This document shows, piece by piece, positions 29,474-42,043 of a stretch of DNA of 64,000 bases (position 1 is the stretch's first letter; every line of letters begins with the position of its first letter). Under the pieces are notes generated by a model. The model was not told where the DNA came from. It did no database searches and saw nothing but the letters and a program-made list of their open reading frames with translations. The position numbers were made by a program, and so were the translations under genes. The stretch is from an uncultured Acidimicrobiaceae bacterium (GTDB lineage Bacteria; Actinomycetota; Acidimicrobiia; Spongiisociales; UBA5794): contig CAMYMC010000030.1 in assembly GCA_947259365.1 (NCBI GenBank), positions 62,001 through 126,000 on the forward strand, written 5' to 3'.

Positions 29474-31003
29474 TCATCGCTCCACGAGCTGCAGCTTGCG
29501 GTTGTAGTAGTTGACGATGGAACTCAGGATCAGGCTCACCGAGAGGTAAAAGACCATCCAGAAGAGCACGACGGGCAACGTTTGGCCTGTCTGGTTGTAC
29601 AGCGTCTGACCGACGAGAACGATCTCCGGGTAGGACACGGCGATCCCGAGCGATGTGTTCTTGGCGAGGTTGAGGTACTGGTTGCCGAGGGGGGGCAGGA
29701 TGATCCGGAAGGCCTGCGGCAGGATCACCAGCCGCAGCGACTGGCTCCGGCGCAGGCCCAGTGCGGAGGCCGCCTCGGTCTGGCCCCTGACCACGGCGAG
29801 GATTCCGGCCCTGACGACCTCGGCGATGAAGGATGCCGTGTACAGCGTGACACCGACCCAGATGGCGAAGAAGCCCCCGGTGATGACGATCCCGCCGCTG
29901 CCGTACTGGAAGAAGTTGGCGCCCGTGACCTCGACGAAGGGCCGGCTCCATCGCAGGGGCAAGCCGGTGCGAAGGCCCCCTTCGGCGGCACCGAACTTGC
30001 CGTCGAAGAACTCGAAGAGGTTGCGCATGCCGTCGAGGACCAGGTTGGAGATCCCTCCCTGGACGATGAAGAGCGCGGCGAAGATGACACCGGCCAGGCT
30101 GGCGAACACGATCCTGAAGATGTCGTCATCCGTGAGCTTGGCCAGACCGGCCGGCGTCCGTAATCCGTCGAGGAACCGTTTGATCCACCACCCGGCGATC
30201 CCGAGTGCCCCGACGGCGAGGACGGCCTGGACGACCCACGTCGGGAGGGCTCCGAAGAAGCTGGCGATGCCGCCCCACACCGGGCCGAGGAAGGCCATGA
30301 GGGGATGGGCAAACCAGCCGACGAGGGCGAAGAGCAGGACGGTGCCTGCCGCGTAGGTGAAGGCATACGCCTCCTCGCCCGACTCCTCGAGATGCCGGAT
30401 CCGCCGCCGGTACATCACGCGGGCGAAGTAGAGCCCGACGACGACGAAGACGAGCCACTGCCAGAAGCCGATGTCCGGGCGGATCCAGGGGATGGCGAGG
30501 CCCTTCGACGAGATGTGGAGCCACTTGACGCCGATGTCGGCCTCGAGCGGCTCGTCGAACAGCCGGAGCAACGCCGCCCAGAAGAAGATCTGGACGAGGA
30601 GCGGGGTGTTGCGGATCGTCTCGATGTAGACGTTCGCCGTCTTGTTGACGATCCAGTTCTTCGACAGGCGGGCGATCCCGATGATCGTGCCCAGGATCGT
30701 TGCCACGATGATTCCGGAGACGGTGACCCGGAGCATGTTGACGATGCCGACCAGCATCGCCCGCGACCCGCTGTCGGGGAGCAGGTCGATGCCCTCCCGG
30801 ATCGAGATGCCGGGCGGGTCGGTGAGCCATCTCCACCCGAAGGTGAGCCCGCGGTCGTCGATGTTGCCGGCACCGGTGGTCCCGAGGATCCACAGGATGG
30901 CGGCGACGACGGCGAGGACGACGAGCTGCGCGGCCCACTTGAGCACCGTGACATCGCGCCACAGCGGGGGGCGCTGGTGCCTCTGTTGAACCTCGACCGC
31001 CAA
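29474..31003 (-). CDS. aapQ: Amino-acid ABC permease, AapQ-like, enlarged
   Basis: 509-residue partner permease (usual ~400). One N-terminal helix (~24-42), then GLTFGWRWLTDPPGISI (conserved in AapQ), SRAMLVGIVNMLRVTVSGII, a mid-protein insertion with additional helices (~170-290), and the C-terminal core with EVVRAGILAVVRGQTEAASA and the EAA loop ALGLRRSQSLRLVILPQA. Start is a TTG at 31003, supported by GGGAGGAAGGG about 9 bases upstream; no better ATG or GTG fits. Separated from aapJ by a hairpin. Confidence 0.92.
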   Translation of the reverse strand: MAVEVQQRHQRPPLWRDVTVLKWAAQLVVLAVVAAILWILGTTGAGNIDDRGLTFGWRWLTDPPGISIREGIDLLPDSGSRAMLVGIVNMLRVTVSGIIVATILGTIIGIARLSKNWIVNKTANVYIETIRNTPLLVQIFFWAALLRLFDEPLEADIGVKWLHISSKGLAIPWIRPDIGFWQWLVFVVVGLYFARVMYRRRIRHLEESGEEAYAFTYAAGTVLLFALVGWFAHPLMAFLGPVWGGIASFFGALPTWVVQAVLAVGALGIAGWWIKRFLDGLRTPAGLAKLTDDDIFRIVFASLAGVIFAALFIVQGGISNLVLDGMRNLFEFFDGKFGAAEGGLRTGLPLRWSRPFVEVTGANFFQYGSGGIVITGGFFAIWVGVTLYTASFIAEVVRAGILAVVRGQTEAASALGLRRSQSLRLVILPQAFRIILPPLGNQYLNLAKNTSLGIAVSYPEIVLVGQTLYNQTGQTLPVVLFWMVFYLSVSLILSSIVNYYNRKLQLVER

Positions 31004-31115
31004 GCTGGCTGCCCTTCCTCCCGGCCGTCCGGCGTGTGAGCCGGGCCGAATCTAGTGAGAACGTCGTTGCGCTCGCCACTGGAAACGCGAAACCGGCGCC
31101 TGGGCGTTGACGCGC

Positions 31116-31143
31116 GAGTGGGGCGCCCGAAGGCGCCCCACTC
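31116..31143 (-). terminator. UUCG hairpin between aapJ and aapQ (partial terminator or processing stop)
   Basis: A perfect 12-bp stem closes on TTCG in the leftward RNA (GGCGCC-TTCG-GGCGCC core), the very stable C(UUCG)G tetraloop. Lying after the binding-protein gene, it could stop part of the transcription or block 3' decay, giving more AapJ than permease. Confidence 0.7.
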
Positions 31144-31166
31144 TGAATCAGCGTCTTCTCAGCCGT

Positions 31167-34410
<3,244 letters not shown>

Positions 34411-34425
34411 ACGGAGCGTGACGAC

Positions 34426-35682
34426 GTGAAGGTGCTGCTGCTCGGAGGCGGGGGGCGGGAGCACGCCATCGCCTGGAAGCTCGCCGAGAGCCCCGCACTC
34501 GACCGGCTCGTCGCCGTCCCCGGCAACCCGGGGATGGCCGCGATCGCGACCGTGGCGCCGGGCTTCGACATCACCGACTCCGCTGCGGTGACGCGGCTTG
34601 CGGTGGCGAACGACGTCGACCTCGTCGTCGTCGGCCCGGAGGCCCCGCTCGCCGCCGGCGTGGCGGACGCGCTCATCGACGCCGGGATCCCGACCTGTGG
34701 CCCGACGATGGCGGGAGCCCGGCTCGAAGCCTCGAAGGCCTATGCCAAAGACGTCATGGGGCGCGCCGGCGTGCGCACCGCAGCCGCCGACGTCTTCACC
34801 GACGCCACCGAGGCCTCCGCCCACCTCGAGTCGGTCGAAGGCCCGTATGTGGTCAAGGCCGACGGGCTCGCCGCAGGCAAGGGAGTCCTCGTGACCGAGG
34901 ACCTCATTGCGGCCCAGGGTTGGGCGCGCTTGTGCATCGATGGCGGCTTCGGGGATGCCGGACGGACCGTCGTCGTCGAGGAGCACCTCGCCGGGGAGGA
35001 GGTCTCGGTCTTCGCCATCTGCGACGGTACCGGGGCCGTGGCCCTCGCCCCCGCTCGCGACTACAAGCGCCTCCTCGACGGGGACGGCGGCCCCAACACC
35101 GGAGGCATGGGCTGTTACACACCCCCCGAGGCCGTCCCCCCCGACCTCATCGAATCGACGATGGACGACGTCATCCTCCCGGTGCTGGAGGTGCTCGCGT
35201 CGGACGGCATCTCGTACCGCGGTTTCATCTACGCCGGGCTGATGCTCACCGACGATGGCCCGACCGTCCTCGAGTTCAACTGCAGGCTCGGTGACCCCGA
35301 GACCCAGGTGCTCGTGCCGCTGCTCGAGGACGACCTCCTCGAGCTCGTCATGGGCGCGGCGACCGGCGACGTCGGCCCGGCCTCGCTGCGGTGGCGGCCC
35401 GGGGCCGCCGTCGACGTCGTGCTCGCCGCGGCTGGGTATCCCGAGAGTCCGCAGCGGGGCGCGCTCATCTCCGGCATCGCAGCCGCAGCGGCCATGGAGG
35501 GCGTGCACATCTTCCACGCCGGCACCGCCCGCTCCGGCGACGGTCTCGTCGTCAACGGAGGCAGGGTCCTCAACGTCGTCGGGGTCGGCCCCGACCTCGC
35601 CGGGGCGCGCGAACGCGCCTATGCCGCGGCCGGCGTCGTCGACTTCGACGGGATGCAGTACCGCACCGACATCGCCGGGTGA
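34426..35682 (+). CDS. purD: Phosphoribosylamine-glycine ligase (GARS)
   Basis: ATP-grasp enzyme making glycinamide ribonucleotide from phosphoribosylamine and glycine. 418 residues: start VKVLLLGGGGREHAIAWKL, GPEAPLAAG (~69), ATP-grasp with YVVKADGLAAGKGV (~142), GPNTGGMGCYTPPE (~220), LEFNCRLGDPETQ (~281). GTG 34426 fits the family N-terminus exactly. No TIR/AIRS fusion, as normal for bacteria. Confidence 0.97.
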   Translation: MKVLLLGGGGREHAIAWKLAESPALDRLVAVPGNPGMAAIATVAPGFDITDSAAVTRLAVANDVDLVVVGPEAPLAAGVADALIDAGIPTCGPTMAGARLEASKAYAKDVMGRAGVRTAAADVFTDATEASAHLESVEGPYVVKADGLAAGKGVLVTEDLIAAQGWARLCIDGGFGDAGRTVVVEEHLAGEEVSVFAICDGTGAVALAPARDYKRLLDGDGGPNTGGMGCYTPPEAVPPDLIESTMDDVILPVLEVLASDGISYRGFIYAGLMLTDDGPTVLEFNCRLGDPETQVLVPLLEDDLLELVMGAATGDVGPASLRWRPGAAVDVVLAAAGYPESPQRGALISGIAAAAAMEGVHIFHAGTARSGDGLVVNGGRVLNVVGVGPDLAGARERAYAAAGVVDFDGMQYRTDIAG

Positions 35683-35704
35683 AGACGCCGTCGCACGCGT
35701 TTCC

Positions 35705-35710
35705 TAGCAT
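35705..35710 (+). promoter_or_regulatory. -10 element TAGCAT, leaderless start of purE
   Basis: TAnnnT box exactly 7 bases before ATG 35718, in the 35-base gap after purD; suggests an internal promoter for purE-purB. Confidence 0.5.
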
Positions 35711-35717
35711 CGGTGTC

Positions 35718-36164
35718 ATGCGCGTGGCGATCCTCATGGGTTCCGAGAAGGACGCGGGAGCGATGGCTCCCGCCGAACGTGTCCTTCGCGAGTTCGGCGT
35801 CGACTGCGACGTGCACGTCATGTCGGCGCACCGCACCCCGGCGAAGGTCGCAGAGTTCGCGGCGTCGGCGCGGGCCGACGGGTACGGGGTGATCATCTGC
35901 GGCGCAGGCAAGGCCGCTCACCTCGCCGGGGCGGTCGCCGCCAACACGACGCTGCCGGTCATCGGGGTTCCGATCGCCGCGGGTGGCCTCGGCGGCCTCG
36001 ACGCCCTGCTGTCGACGGTGCAGATGCCGACCGGGGTGCCGGTCGCGACCGTCGCCGTCGACTCCGCCGCGAACGCCGCGTACCTCGCCCTCGCCATCGT
36101 CGGGGCCTCGGACGCCTCGATCGCGAAGCGACTCGACGCGTACCGGGCGGACCTGGCGACATGA
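35718..36164 (+). CDS. purE: N5-CAIR mutase (AIR carboxylase subunit PurE)
   Basis: Class I PurE moves the carboxylate of N5-CAIR to give CAIR. 148 residues: [10 protein letters not shown] (phosphate-binding GSxSD loop with Glu-Lys in place of usual Xaa-Ser), [11 protein letters not shown] with the catalytic His (~43), [20 protein letters not shown] (~72) and [13 protein letters not shown]. The partner purK is not in the window. ATG 35718 has no ribosome site but a -10 box 7 bases upstream. Overlaps purB by four bases. Confidence 0.96.
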   Translation: MRVAILMGSEKDAGAMAPAERVLREFGVDCDVHVMSAHRTPAKVAEFAASARADGYGVIICGAGKAAHLAGAVAANTTLPVIGVPIAAGGLGGLDALLSTVQMPTGVPVATVAVDSAANAAYLALAIVGASDASIAKRLDAYRADLAT

Positions 36165-37468
36165 TCGAGCGGTACACGCTGGCCGAGATGGCCGAGGTCT
36201 GGAGCGAGCGCCGCAAGCTCGCCGTGTGGAAGGAGGTCGAGAGCCTCGTCGTCGAGGCGTGGGCCGAGCTCGGCGTCGCCCCGGCGGCGGCCGTTGCCGC
36301 AGTGCGAGCCGCGCCCGAGGTCGACCCCGAAGCGTGGAAGGCGCGCGAGGAGGTGACCGGCCACGACCTCGCCGCCTTCGTCGACGTCCTCGCGACGTCG
36401 GTGGCCGAAGGCGGGGAATGGGTCCACTACGGGCTCACCTCCTCAGACATCGTCGACACGGCACAGGGAGTCCTGATGAAGGAGGCGGCCGATCTCCTCA
36501 TCCGCCGCGTCGGTGAGCTCTTCGACGTCGTCAGGCGCCGGGCGCTCGAGCACCGCGACACGGTCATGGTCGGCCGCACCCACGGGATCTGGGCCGAGCC
36601 CACGACGCTCGGCCTCAAGCTCGCCACCTGGGCGTTCGAGCTCGCCCGCGACGACGACCGCCTGCGCCGGGCCCGCGACGCGGTGGCGGCCGGCAAGCTC
36701 TCGGGTGCGGTCGGCACCTACGCCCACCTCCCCCCGGCCATCGAGGCGATGGTGTGCGAGCGGCTCGGGCTCGTCGCGGAACCGGCGTCGTCGCAGGTCA
36801 CCCACCGGGACCGGCACGCCGAGTTCCTCTCGACGCTGGCGCTCGTCGGCTCGTCCCTCGAGCGCTTCGCCACCGAGATCCGCCACCTCCAGCGCAGCGA
36901 GGTGGGCGAGGCGCACGAGCCATTCGGCAAGCACCAGAAGGGCTCCTCGGCGATGCCGCACAAGCGGAACCCGATCGGGTCGGAGAACATCACGGGTCTC
37001 GCCCGTCTGCTCCGGGGCTACGCCGGTGCCGGGCTCGAGGACGTCGCCCTCTGGCACGAGCGGGACATCTCGCACTCCTCTGTCGAACGGGTGGCGCTGG
37101 CCGATGCCTGTCTCCTCCTCGACTTCGCCCTCGCCCGGATGACCGCGCTCGTGACCGGCCTCGAATTCGACGCCGGGCGGATGCGGGAGAACCTCGAAGC
37201 CGCGCACGGGCTGGTGTACTCCCAAGCCGTCCTGCTCGCCCTCGTCGAGCGGGGGATGACCAGGGACGACGCCTATCGCATCGTCCAGCGCAACGCCATG
37301 GACGCGTGGGAAGGTCGTCGGCACCTGCGCGACCTCCTTGCTCGCGACGGCGAGGTCGACCTCGACGACGCCGAGCTCGCCGACTGCTTCGAGCCCGCCC
37401 GCTTCCTCCGCAACGCGCACGTCGTGTTCGACCGCCTCGAGCGCCTCGAGCTCGCCGCCGCCGGCTGA
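36161..37468 (+). CDS. purB: Adenylosuccinate lyase
   Basis: Cleaves SAICAR and adenylosuccinate, releasing fumarate, so it acts in both the IMP and AMP branches. 435 residues of the fumarase/aspartase superfamily: [14 protein letters not shown] (~65), [13 protein letters not shown] (~88), [16 protein letters not shown] (~132) and the flexible signature loop [17 protein letters not shown] (~263) with the catalytic Ser. ATG overlaps the purE stop. Confidence 0.97.
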   Translation: MIERYTLAEMAEVWSERRKLAVWKEVESLVVEAWAELGVAPAAAVAAVRAAPEVDPEAWKAREEVTGHDLAAFVDVLATSVAEGGEWVHYGLTSSDIVDTAQGVLMKEAADLLIRRVGELFDVVRRRALEHRDTVMVGRTHGIWAEPTTLGLKLATWAFELARDDDRLRRARDAVAAGKLSGAVGTYAHLPPAIEAMVCERLGLVAEPASSQVTHRDRHAEFLSTLALVGSSLERFATEIRHLQRSEVGEAHEPFGKHQKGSSAMPHKRNPIGSENITGLARLLRGYAGAGLEDVALWHERDISHSSVERVALADACLLLDFALARMTALVTGLEFDAGRMRENLEAAHGLVYSQAVLLALVERGMTRDDAYRIVQRNAMDAWEGRRHLRDLLARDGEVDLDDAELADCFEPARFLRNAHVVFDRLERLELAAAG

Positions 37469-37510
37469 CCGGGCCTGCGGCGAGAGATCGGGGAGACCCG
37501 AACCTTTGGC

Positions 37511-37516
37511 TACCAT
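37511..37516 (+). promoter_or_regulatory. -10 element TACCAT, leaderless start of purC
   Basis: TACCAT is exactly 7 bases before GTG 37524, supporting that start over TTG 37506, which overlaps this promoter region. Confidence 0.5.
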
Positions 37517-37523
37517 CGAGCGG

Positions 37524-38399
37524 GTGCTGGCGCTCACCCACGTCGGGTCGGGGAAGGTCCGGGAGATCTATCACGTCGACGAGGGGCGGCTCCTCATCGT
37601 CGCCTCCGACCGCATCTCCGCGTTCGACGTCGTCATGGCCGAGCCGATCCCGCACAAGGGCGGGGTGCTCACCGCGCTCTCCCGGCACTGGTTCGACATC
37701 CTCGACACCCCGCACCACCTGCTCTCCACCGACCCCGCGGACGTCCCCGGGATCACCGACGCCGACGCCGAGCTCCTGACGGGGCGGATGATGCTCGTGC
37801 GTGCCGCCGAGGTCATCCCGATGGAGTGCGTCGTGCGGGGGTACCTCTATGGCTCGTCCTGGCAGGAGTACAGCAGCGGCGGGGGCCCGACGACGGAACA
37901 CCTCCCCCCCGGCCTCACCAAGGCATCACGGCTCGACGAGCCGGTCTTCACCCCGGCCACGAAGGCCGAGACCGGTCACGACGAGAACCTCACCGCCGGC
38001 GACGCCAGGGCCCTCGTCGGCGGGGAACTGTACGAAAAGCTGCGAACGCGCAGCATCGGCCTCTACGAGCGGGGTGCGGCACACGCCGCAGAGCGGGGGA
38101 TCGTCCTCGCCGACACGAAGTTCGAGTTCGGGCTCATCGACGGCGAGGTCATCCTCATCGACGAGGTTCTCACCCCCGACAGCTCCCGCTACTGGCCCGC
38201 TGAGGAGTGGGCGCCCGGCAAGACGATGCCGTCGTTCGACAAGCAGCCGCTGCGGGACTGGCTCGAAGCCCAGCCGTGGGACAAGACGCCCCCGCCGCCG
38301 CCGCTGCCCGACGAGATCGTCCTCGAGACCTCGCGGCGCTACGTCGACGTGTACGAGCGGCTCACCGGGGAACCCTTCCCGTCCGAGGCGGAGGCGTGA
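37524..38399 (+). CDS. purC: SAICAR synthetase
   Basis: Ligates aspartate to CAIR with ATP. 291 residues: start VLALTHVGSGKVREIYHV, ASDRISAFDVVM (~30), MECVVRGYLYGSSWQEY (~108), DTKFEFGL and LIDEVLTPDSSRYW (~210). The length is of the larger PurC type found in actinobacteria and yeast. GTG 37524 matches the family N-terminus and has a leaderless -10 box; the alternative TTG 37506 has GGGGAGA 9 bases upstream and would add six residues. Confidence 0.95.
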   Translation: MLALTHVGSGKVREIYHVDEGRLLIVASDRISAFDVVMAEPIPHKGGVLTALSRHWFDILDTPHHLLSTDPADVPGITDADAELLTGRMMLVRAAEVIPMECVVRGYLYGSSWQEYSSGGGPTTEHLPPGLTKASRLDEPVFTPATKAETGHDENLTAGDARALVGGELYEKLRTRSIGLYERGAAHAAERGIVLADTKFEFGLIDGEVILIDEVLTPDSSRYWPAEEWAPGKTMPSFDKQPLRDWLEAQPWDKTPPPPPLPDEIVLETSRRYVDVYERLTGEPFPSEAEA

Positions 38400-38403
38400 C
38401 GGG

Positions 38404-38652
38404 GTGAGGTTTCGCGTCGACATCCGACGTCGCGAGGGTCTCTCCGATCCGGAAGGGGTGACGACGCGCCGGGCGTTGCGCGATCTCGGATACGACGCGG
38501 TCGCCGACGTGCATTTCGGGCGGACGATCTACCTCGACCTCGACCTCGACGCCGACGACCCCGACGCGGCCACCGCCGACGTCGCCGAGATGTGCGAGCG
38601 CCTCCTCGCCAACCCCGTCATCGAGGACTACGACATCGAGGTCGTGGGGTGA
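38404..38652 (+). CDS. purS: FGAM synthase small subunit PurS
   Basis: 82-residue ferredoxin-like subunit that bridges PurQ and PurL in the three-part FGAM synthase. Seen: [40 protein letters not shown] and [20 protein letters not shown], all matching the family. GTG start 4 bases after the purC stop codon, with GGAGG near the purC 3' end. Overlaps purQ by four bases. Confidence 0.95.
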   Translation: MRFRVDIRRREGLSDPEGVTTRRALRDLGYDAVADVHFGRTIYLDLDLDADDPDAATADVAEMCERLLANPVIEDYDIEVVG

Positions 38653-39344
38653 AGGTCGCCGTCGCCGTCTTCCCCGGGACGAACTGCGAGCACGACGTCA
38701 CCCACGCCCTCGCCGGCCTCGGCGCGACGGCGGATCTCGTGTGGCACCGCGAGATGAGCCTCGCCGGGTACGACGGCGTCGTCATCCCCGGCGGCTTCGC
38801 CCACGGCGACTACCTGCGCACCGGCGCCATCGCCCGGTTCTCGCCCATCATGACCGAGATCGGAGCCATGGCGGCGGCGGGGGCACCAGTCCTCGGCATC
38901 TGCAACGGATTCCAGGTCCTCTGCGAGGCGGGGCTGCTCCCCGGCGCGCTCATCGCCAACCGCGAGCTCGCGTTCATCTGCCGCCACGTCCACATCCGGG
39001 TCGAGCATGCCGACTCCGTCCTCACCTGCGACGCCGAGCCCGGCACCGTGCTACGGATCCCGCTCAACAGCTACGAGGGCAACTGGGTGGCACCGGCGGA
39101 CCACGTCGCCGAGGTCGAGGACGGCCACCGGGTGGTCCTTCGGTACTGCGACGCCGCGGGCAACGTCGATCACGCGTCGTCACCGAACGGCTCGACCAAC
39201 TCGATCGCCGGGCTCGTCAACGACGCCGGCAACGTCGCCGGGCTGATGCCCCACCCCGAGCGAGCCAGCGACCCCGCGCTCGGCTCCGCCGACGGGCTCG
39301 CTCTCCTCCGCTCGTTCCTCGCCGCCGTGCCCGCCCTGTCATGA
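38649..39344 (+). CDS. purQ: FGAM synthase glutaminase subunit PurQ
   Basis: Class I amidotransferase supplying ammonia to PurL. 231 residues: [14 protein letters not shown] at the start, [14 protein letters not shown] (~47), nucleophile Cys in [15 protein letters not shown] (~85), and the His-Glu of the triad in [11 protein letters not shown] (~200). GTG 38649 overlaps the purS stop (GTGA); the stop overlaps purL by ATGA. S-Q-L translational coupling matches complex assembly. Confidence 0.97.
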   Translation: MKVAVAVFPGTNCEHDVTHALAGLGATADLVWHREMSLAGYDGVVIPGGFAHGDYLRTGAIARFSPIMTEIGAMAAAGAPVLGICNGFQVLCEAGLLPGALIANRELAFICRHVHIRVEHADSVLTCDAEPGTVLRIPLNSYEGNWVAPADHVAEVEDGHRVVLRYCDAAGNVDHASSPNGSTNSIAGLVNDAGNVAGLMPHPERASDPALGSADGLALLRSFLAAVPALS

Positions 39345-41512
39345 CCACCGCCGGGCCCGCGGAGCCGGCACACCGGGTACTCGGCATGACCGATGACGAG
39401 TACGACGCCGTGGTCGAGATCCTCGGCCGCGATCCGCGACCGGCAGAGCTCGCCATGTACTCGGTGATGTGGTCCGAGCACTGCTCCTACAAATCGTCAC
39501 GCGTCCATCTCCGGCGTTTCCCCACCGACGCCGCCTGGGTCGTCGTCGGCCCCGGAGAGAACGCCGGCGTCGTCGACCTCGGGGACGGCTGGCTCGCGGC
39601 GCTCCGTATCGAGTCCCACAACCATCCGTCCTTCGTCGAGCCGTACCAGGGTGCCGCCACCGGCGTCGGAGGGATCCTCCGCGACGTCTTCACCATGGGA
39701 GCAAGGCCGATCGCCGTCTGGGATCCGCTGCGGTTCGGTCCCCTCGACGACGCCCGGAACCGGTACCTCCTCGGCGGTGTCGTGTCCGGAATCGCCGGCT
39801 ACGGGAACGCCGTCGGCGTTCCCACCCTCGGCGGCGAGGTGGAGTTCGCCGAGCCGTACTCGGCCAACCCCCTCGTCAACGTCATGGCGCTCGGCCTGCT
39901 GCGGCGCGATGAGCTCGTGCTCAGCGCCGCATCGGGTGCGGGCAACCTCGCGGTGCTCCTCGGCGCCGCCACCGGCCGCGACGGCATCGGGGGCGCCTCC
40001 ATCCTCGCCTCGGCGAGCTTCGAGGACGGCTCCGACGGAAAGCGTCCGTCGGTTCAGATCGGCGATCCGTTCGAGGAGAAGCGCCTCATCGAGGCCTGCC
40101 TCGACCTCTACGACCGCGGCCTCGTCGTCGGCATCCAGGACCTCGGGGCGGCCGGCATCTCGTGCGCCACCGCCGAGTGCGCCGCGGCCGGCGGGATGGG
40201 CATGGAGGTCGATCTCGACGCCATTCCGCTGCGAGAGCCGGACATGGCCGCTGCGGAGATCCTCATGTCGGAGTCCCAGGAGCGGATGCTGGCGATCGTG
40301 CAGCCCGACGACCTCCCGGAGGTCCTCGCCGTTGCGGAGAAGTGGGAGATCGAAGCGGCCCGCATCGGGACCGTGACGACGGGAGGCATGCTCACGGTGC
40401 GCCACGGCGGCAACGTGGTCGCCGAGGTCCCGGCGGCGTCGCTCACCGATGGCGCCCCGATGTACCGGCGTCCTGCCGCCCGACCGGCGGGGCAGGAGGG
40501 AGTGTGGTCCGACACGGCGGACCTGCCCGATGACGTCGACGCCGCGGCAACGCTGCTGCGTCTCCTCGACGATCCCGCCCTCGGCGACAGGTCGTGGATC
40601 TACGAGCAGTACGACCACATGCTGTTCCTCAACACCCTCGTCGCCCCCGGCCACGACGCCGCGTTGCTCAGGATCAAGGGAACCGACAAGGCCCTCGCGG
40701 TCTCGGTCGACGGCAACGGCCGCCTCTGCCATCTCGACCCCCGCTGCGGCGCCGCCGCCATCGTCTACGAGGCGGCGCTGAACGTCGCCGTCACCGGCAC
40801 AAGGCCGTTCGCCGTCGTCGACAACCTCAACTTCGGCAACCCGGAGAAGCCGGAGGTGATGTGGCAGTTCATCGAGACCGTCGAGGGCATGTCCCTCGCA
40901 TGCGAGAGCCTGGGGGTTCCGGTCATCGGCGGCAACGTCTCGTTCTACAACGAGACCGGCGGTGCCGACATCTACCCGACCCCCGTCGTCGGGATGCTCG
41001 GGTTCTCCGAGCCCGCCCTCGCCGCCCCGCCCCGGCTCGATCGGGCCGTGCCGGGGATGAGCGTGTGGCTCGCCGGTCCCGCCGCCACCGAGGCCGGGTT
41101 CGCCGCGAGCGCGTACAGCCGGATCGTCCTGGATCATCTCGGCGGGCGCCCGGACCCCATCGACCACGCCCTGGGGCGCGCCGTCGTAGCCGCCGCGGAG
41201 CAGGCCGCCGGCCTGTTCCCCGTGGTCCACGACGTCTCCTCCGGCGGGCTCGCCGTCGCCGTCGCCGAGATCGCCATGGCGTCCGGGGTCGGCATCGCCC
41301 TCGACGTGGACGACTGGCGGGAGCTGTTCGCGGAGACACCGCTGCGGTTCGTCGCCATCGGCCTCGATGCTGCGCCGCCACCCGGTGCGGTTCCATGGCG
41401 CAAGATCGGCACGATCGGCGGCGATCGCATCGACTTCGGCCGCTACGGCTCCGTGGACGTGACCGAGGCCGCCGCCGTGTGGCGCAGCGCGCTCCGGCGT
41501 CACCTCAGCTGA
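39341..41512 (+). CDS. purL: FGAM synthase large subunit PurL (small type)
   Basis: ATP-dependent amidation of FGAR to FGAM. 723 residues, the short PurL that needs PurS and PurQ, unlike the ~1300-residue proteobacterial fusion. Seen: [16 protein letters not shown] (~38), [20 protein letters not shown] (~90), [21 protein letters not shown], a second repeat with [16 protein letters not shown] and [12 protein letters not shown], and [20 protein letters not shown] near the end. ATG overlaps the purQ stop. Not truncated for its class. Confidence 0.97.
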   Translation: MTTAGPAEPAHRVLGMTDDEYDAVVEILGRDPRPAELAMYSVMWSEHCSYKSSRVHLRRFPTDAAWVVVGPGENAGVVDLGDGWLAALRIESHNHPSFVEPYQGAATGVGGILRDVFTMGARPIAVWDPLRFGPLDDARNRYLLGGVVSGIAGYGNAVGVPTLGGEVEFAEPYSANPLVNVMALGLLRRDELVLSAASGAGNLAVLLGAATGRDGIGGASILASASFEDGSDGKRPSVQIGDPFEEKRLIEACLDLYDRGLVVGIQDLGAAGISCATAECAAAGGMGMEVDLDAIPLREPDMAAAEILMSESQERMLAIVQPDDLPEVLAVAEKWEIEAARIGTVTTGGMLTVRHGGNVVAEVPAASLTDGAPMYRRPAARPAGQEGVWSDTADLPDDVDAAATLLRLLDDPALGDRSWIYEQYDHMLFLNTLVAPGHDAALLRIKGTDKALAVSVDGNGRLCHLDPRCGAAAIVYEAALNVAVTGTRPFAVVDNLNFGNPEKPEVMWQFIETVEGMSLACESLGVPVIGGNVSFYNETGGADIYPTPVVGMLGFSEPALAAPPRLDRAVPGMSVWLAGPAATEAGFAASAYSRIVLDHLGGRPDPIDHALGRAVVAAAEQAAGLFPVVHDVSSGGLAVAVAEIAMASGVGIALDVDDWRELFAETPLRFVAIGLDAAPPPGAVPWRKIGTIGGDRIDFGRYGSVDVTEAAAVWRSALRRHLS

Positions 41513-41515
41513 GCG

Positions 41516-41532
41516 CGCCGGCAGCGCCGGCG
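41516..41532. terminator. Hairpin after purL
   Basis: CGCCGGC-AGC-GCCGGCG, a perfect 7-bp stem, between the purL stop and the convergent thioesterase stop. Confidence 0.5.
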
Positions 41533-41547
41533 GACCGAGTGCGAGCG

Positions 41548-41940
41548 TCAGCCGTCGTCTCCGAACACGGCGAACGCTCCGGTCGCGGTCGCGGCGAGCT
41601 TGTTGCGGTGCTCGTACGCCTCGGCCCGTACCTGCATGATGCGCCGACCCGGGTGGTAGACCTCGGCTTCGACGCGCAGCTGACCGGTGCAGACCATGCG
41701 GATGAACCGCATGGAGATGTCGACCGTCGCGAGGTCGGTGCCGGGCTCGAGGAGTGACCGGACCGCCCACCCCATCACGGTGTCGAACACGACGAAGACG
41801 AGGCCCCCGTGCATCCGCTCCACCTGGCTGTAGTGGTGATCCGTGACGAGCATCCGCCCCACCGCCTTGCCGTCGGCGACGACGTCGACGTCGAGGCCGA
41901 GCAGGCCGTAGATCGGCACCGATGGATCGAGACGTGTCAT
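41548..41940 (-). CDS. PaaI-like hotdog-fold thioesterase
   Basis: 130 residues, one hotdog domain: HYSQVERMHGGLVFVVFDTV with the HGG/G..f..D catalytic region (~45-60), LATVDISMRFIRMVCTGQLR and an RRIMQVRAEAYEHRNKLAA strand pair. Probably hydrolyses an acyl-CoA; substrate unknown. It interrupts the purine genes in opposite orientation. A TAGCCT box (41951-41956) stands 10 bases before the ATG. Confidence 0.88.
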   Translation of the reverse strand: MTRLDPSVPIYGLLGLDVDVVADGKAVGRMLVTDHHYSQVERMHGGLVFVVFDTVMGWAVRSLLEPGTDLATVDISMRFIRMVCTGQLRVEAEVYHPGRRIMQVRAEAYEHRNKLAATATGAFAVFGDDG

Positions 41941-42025
41941 CCGGCGCGACAGGCTAGGTCGGCCGGGCCCCGGTCACGCATCGTCGGGGTGACGAGATGG
42001 CGACGGAGTAGAGCCCCGACGCCTC

Positions 42026-42031
42026 TAGGTT
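42026..42031 (+). promoter_or_regulatory. -10 element TAGGTT of the rhomboid gene
   Basis: TAnnnT box 12 bases before ATG 42044, implying a leader of about 5 bases. Confidence 0.4.
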
Positions 42032-42043
42032 GGGTGACGACAC

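Noticed and set aside
27227-30163. 978-codon open frame antisense to the aap genes
   Set aside because: Low-complexity Asp/Glu/Arg/His protein overlapping well-identified transporter genes; a reverse-frame shadow.
39341-41512. PurL looked short
   Set aside because: About 720-740 residues is the normal size for PurL that works with PurS and PurQ, both present.
39497-41770. 757-codon open frame antisense to purL
   Set aside because: No domain, biased composition, entirely covered by purL.
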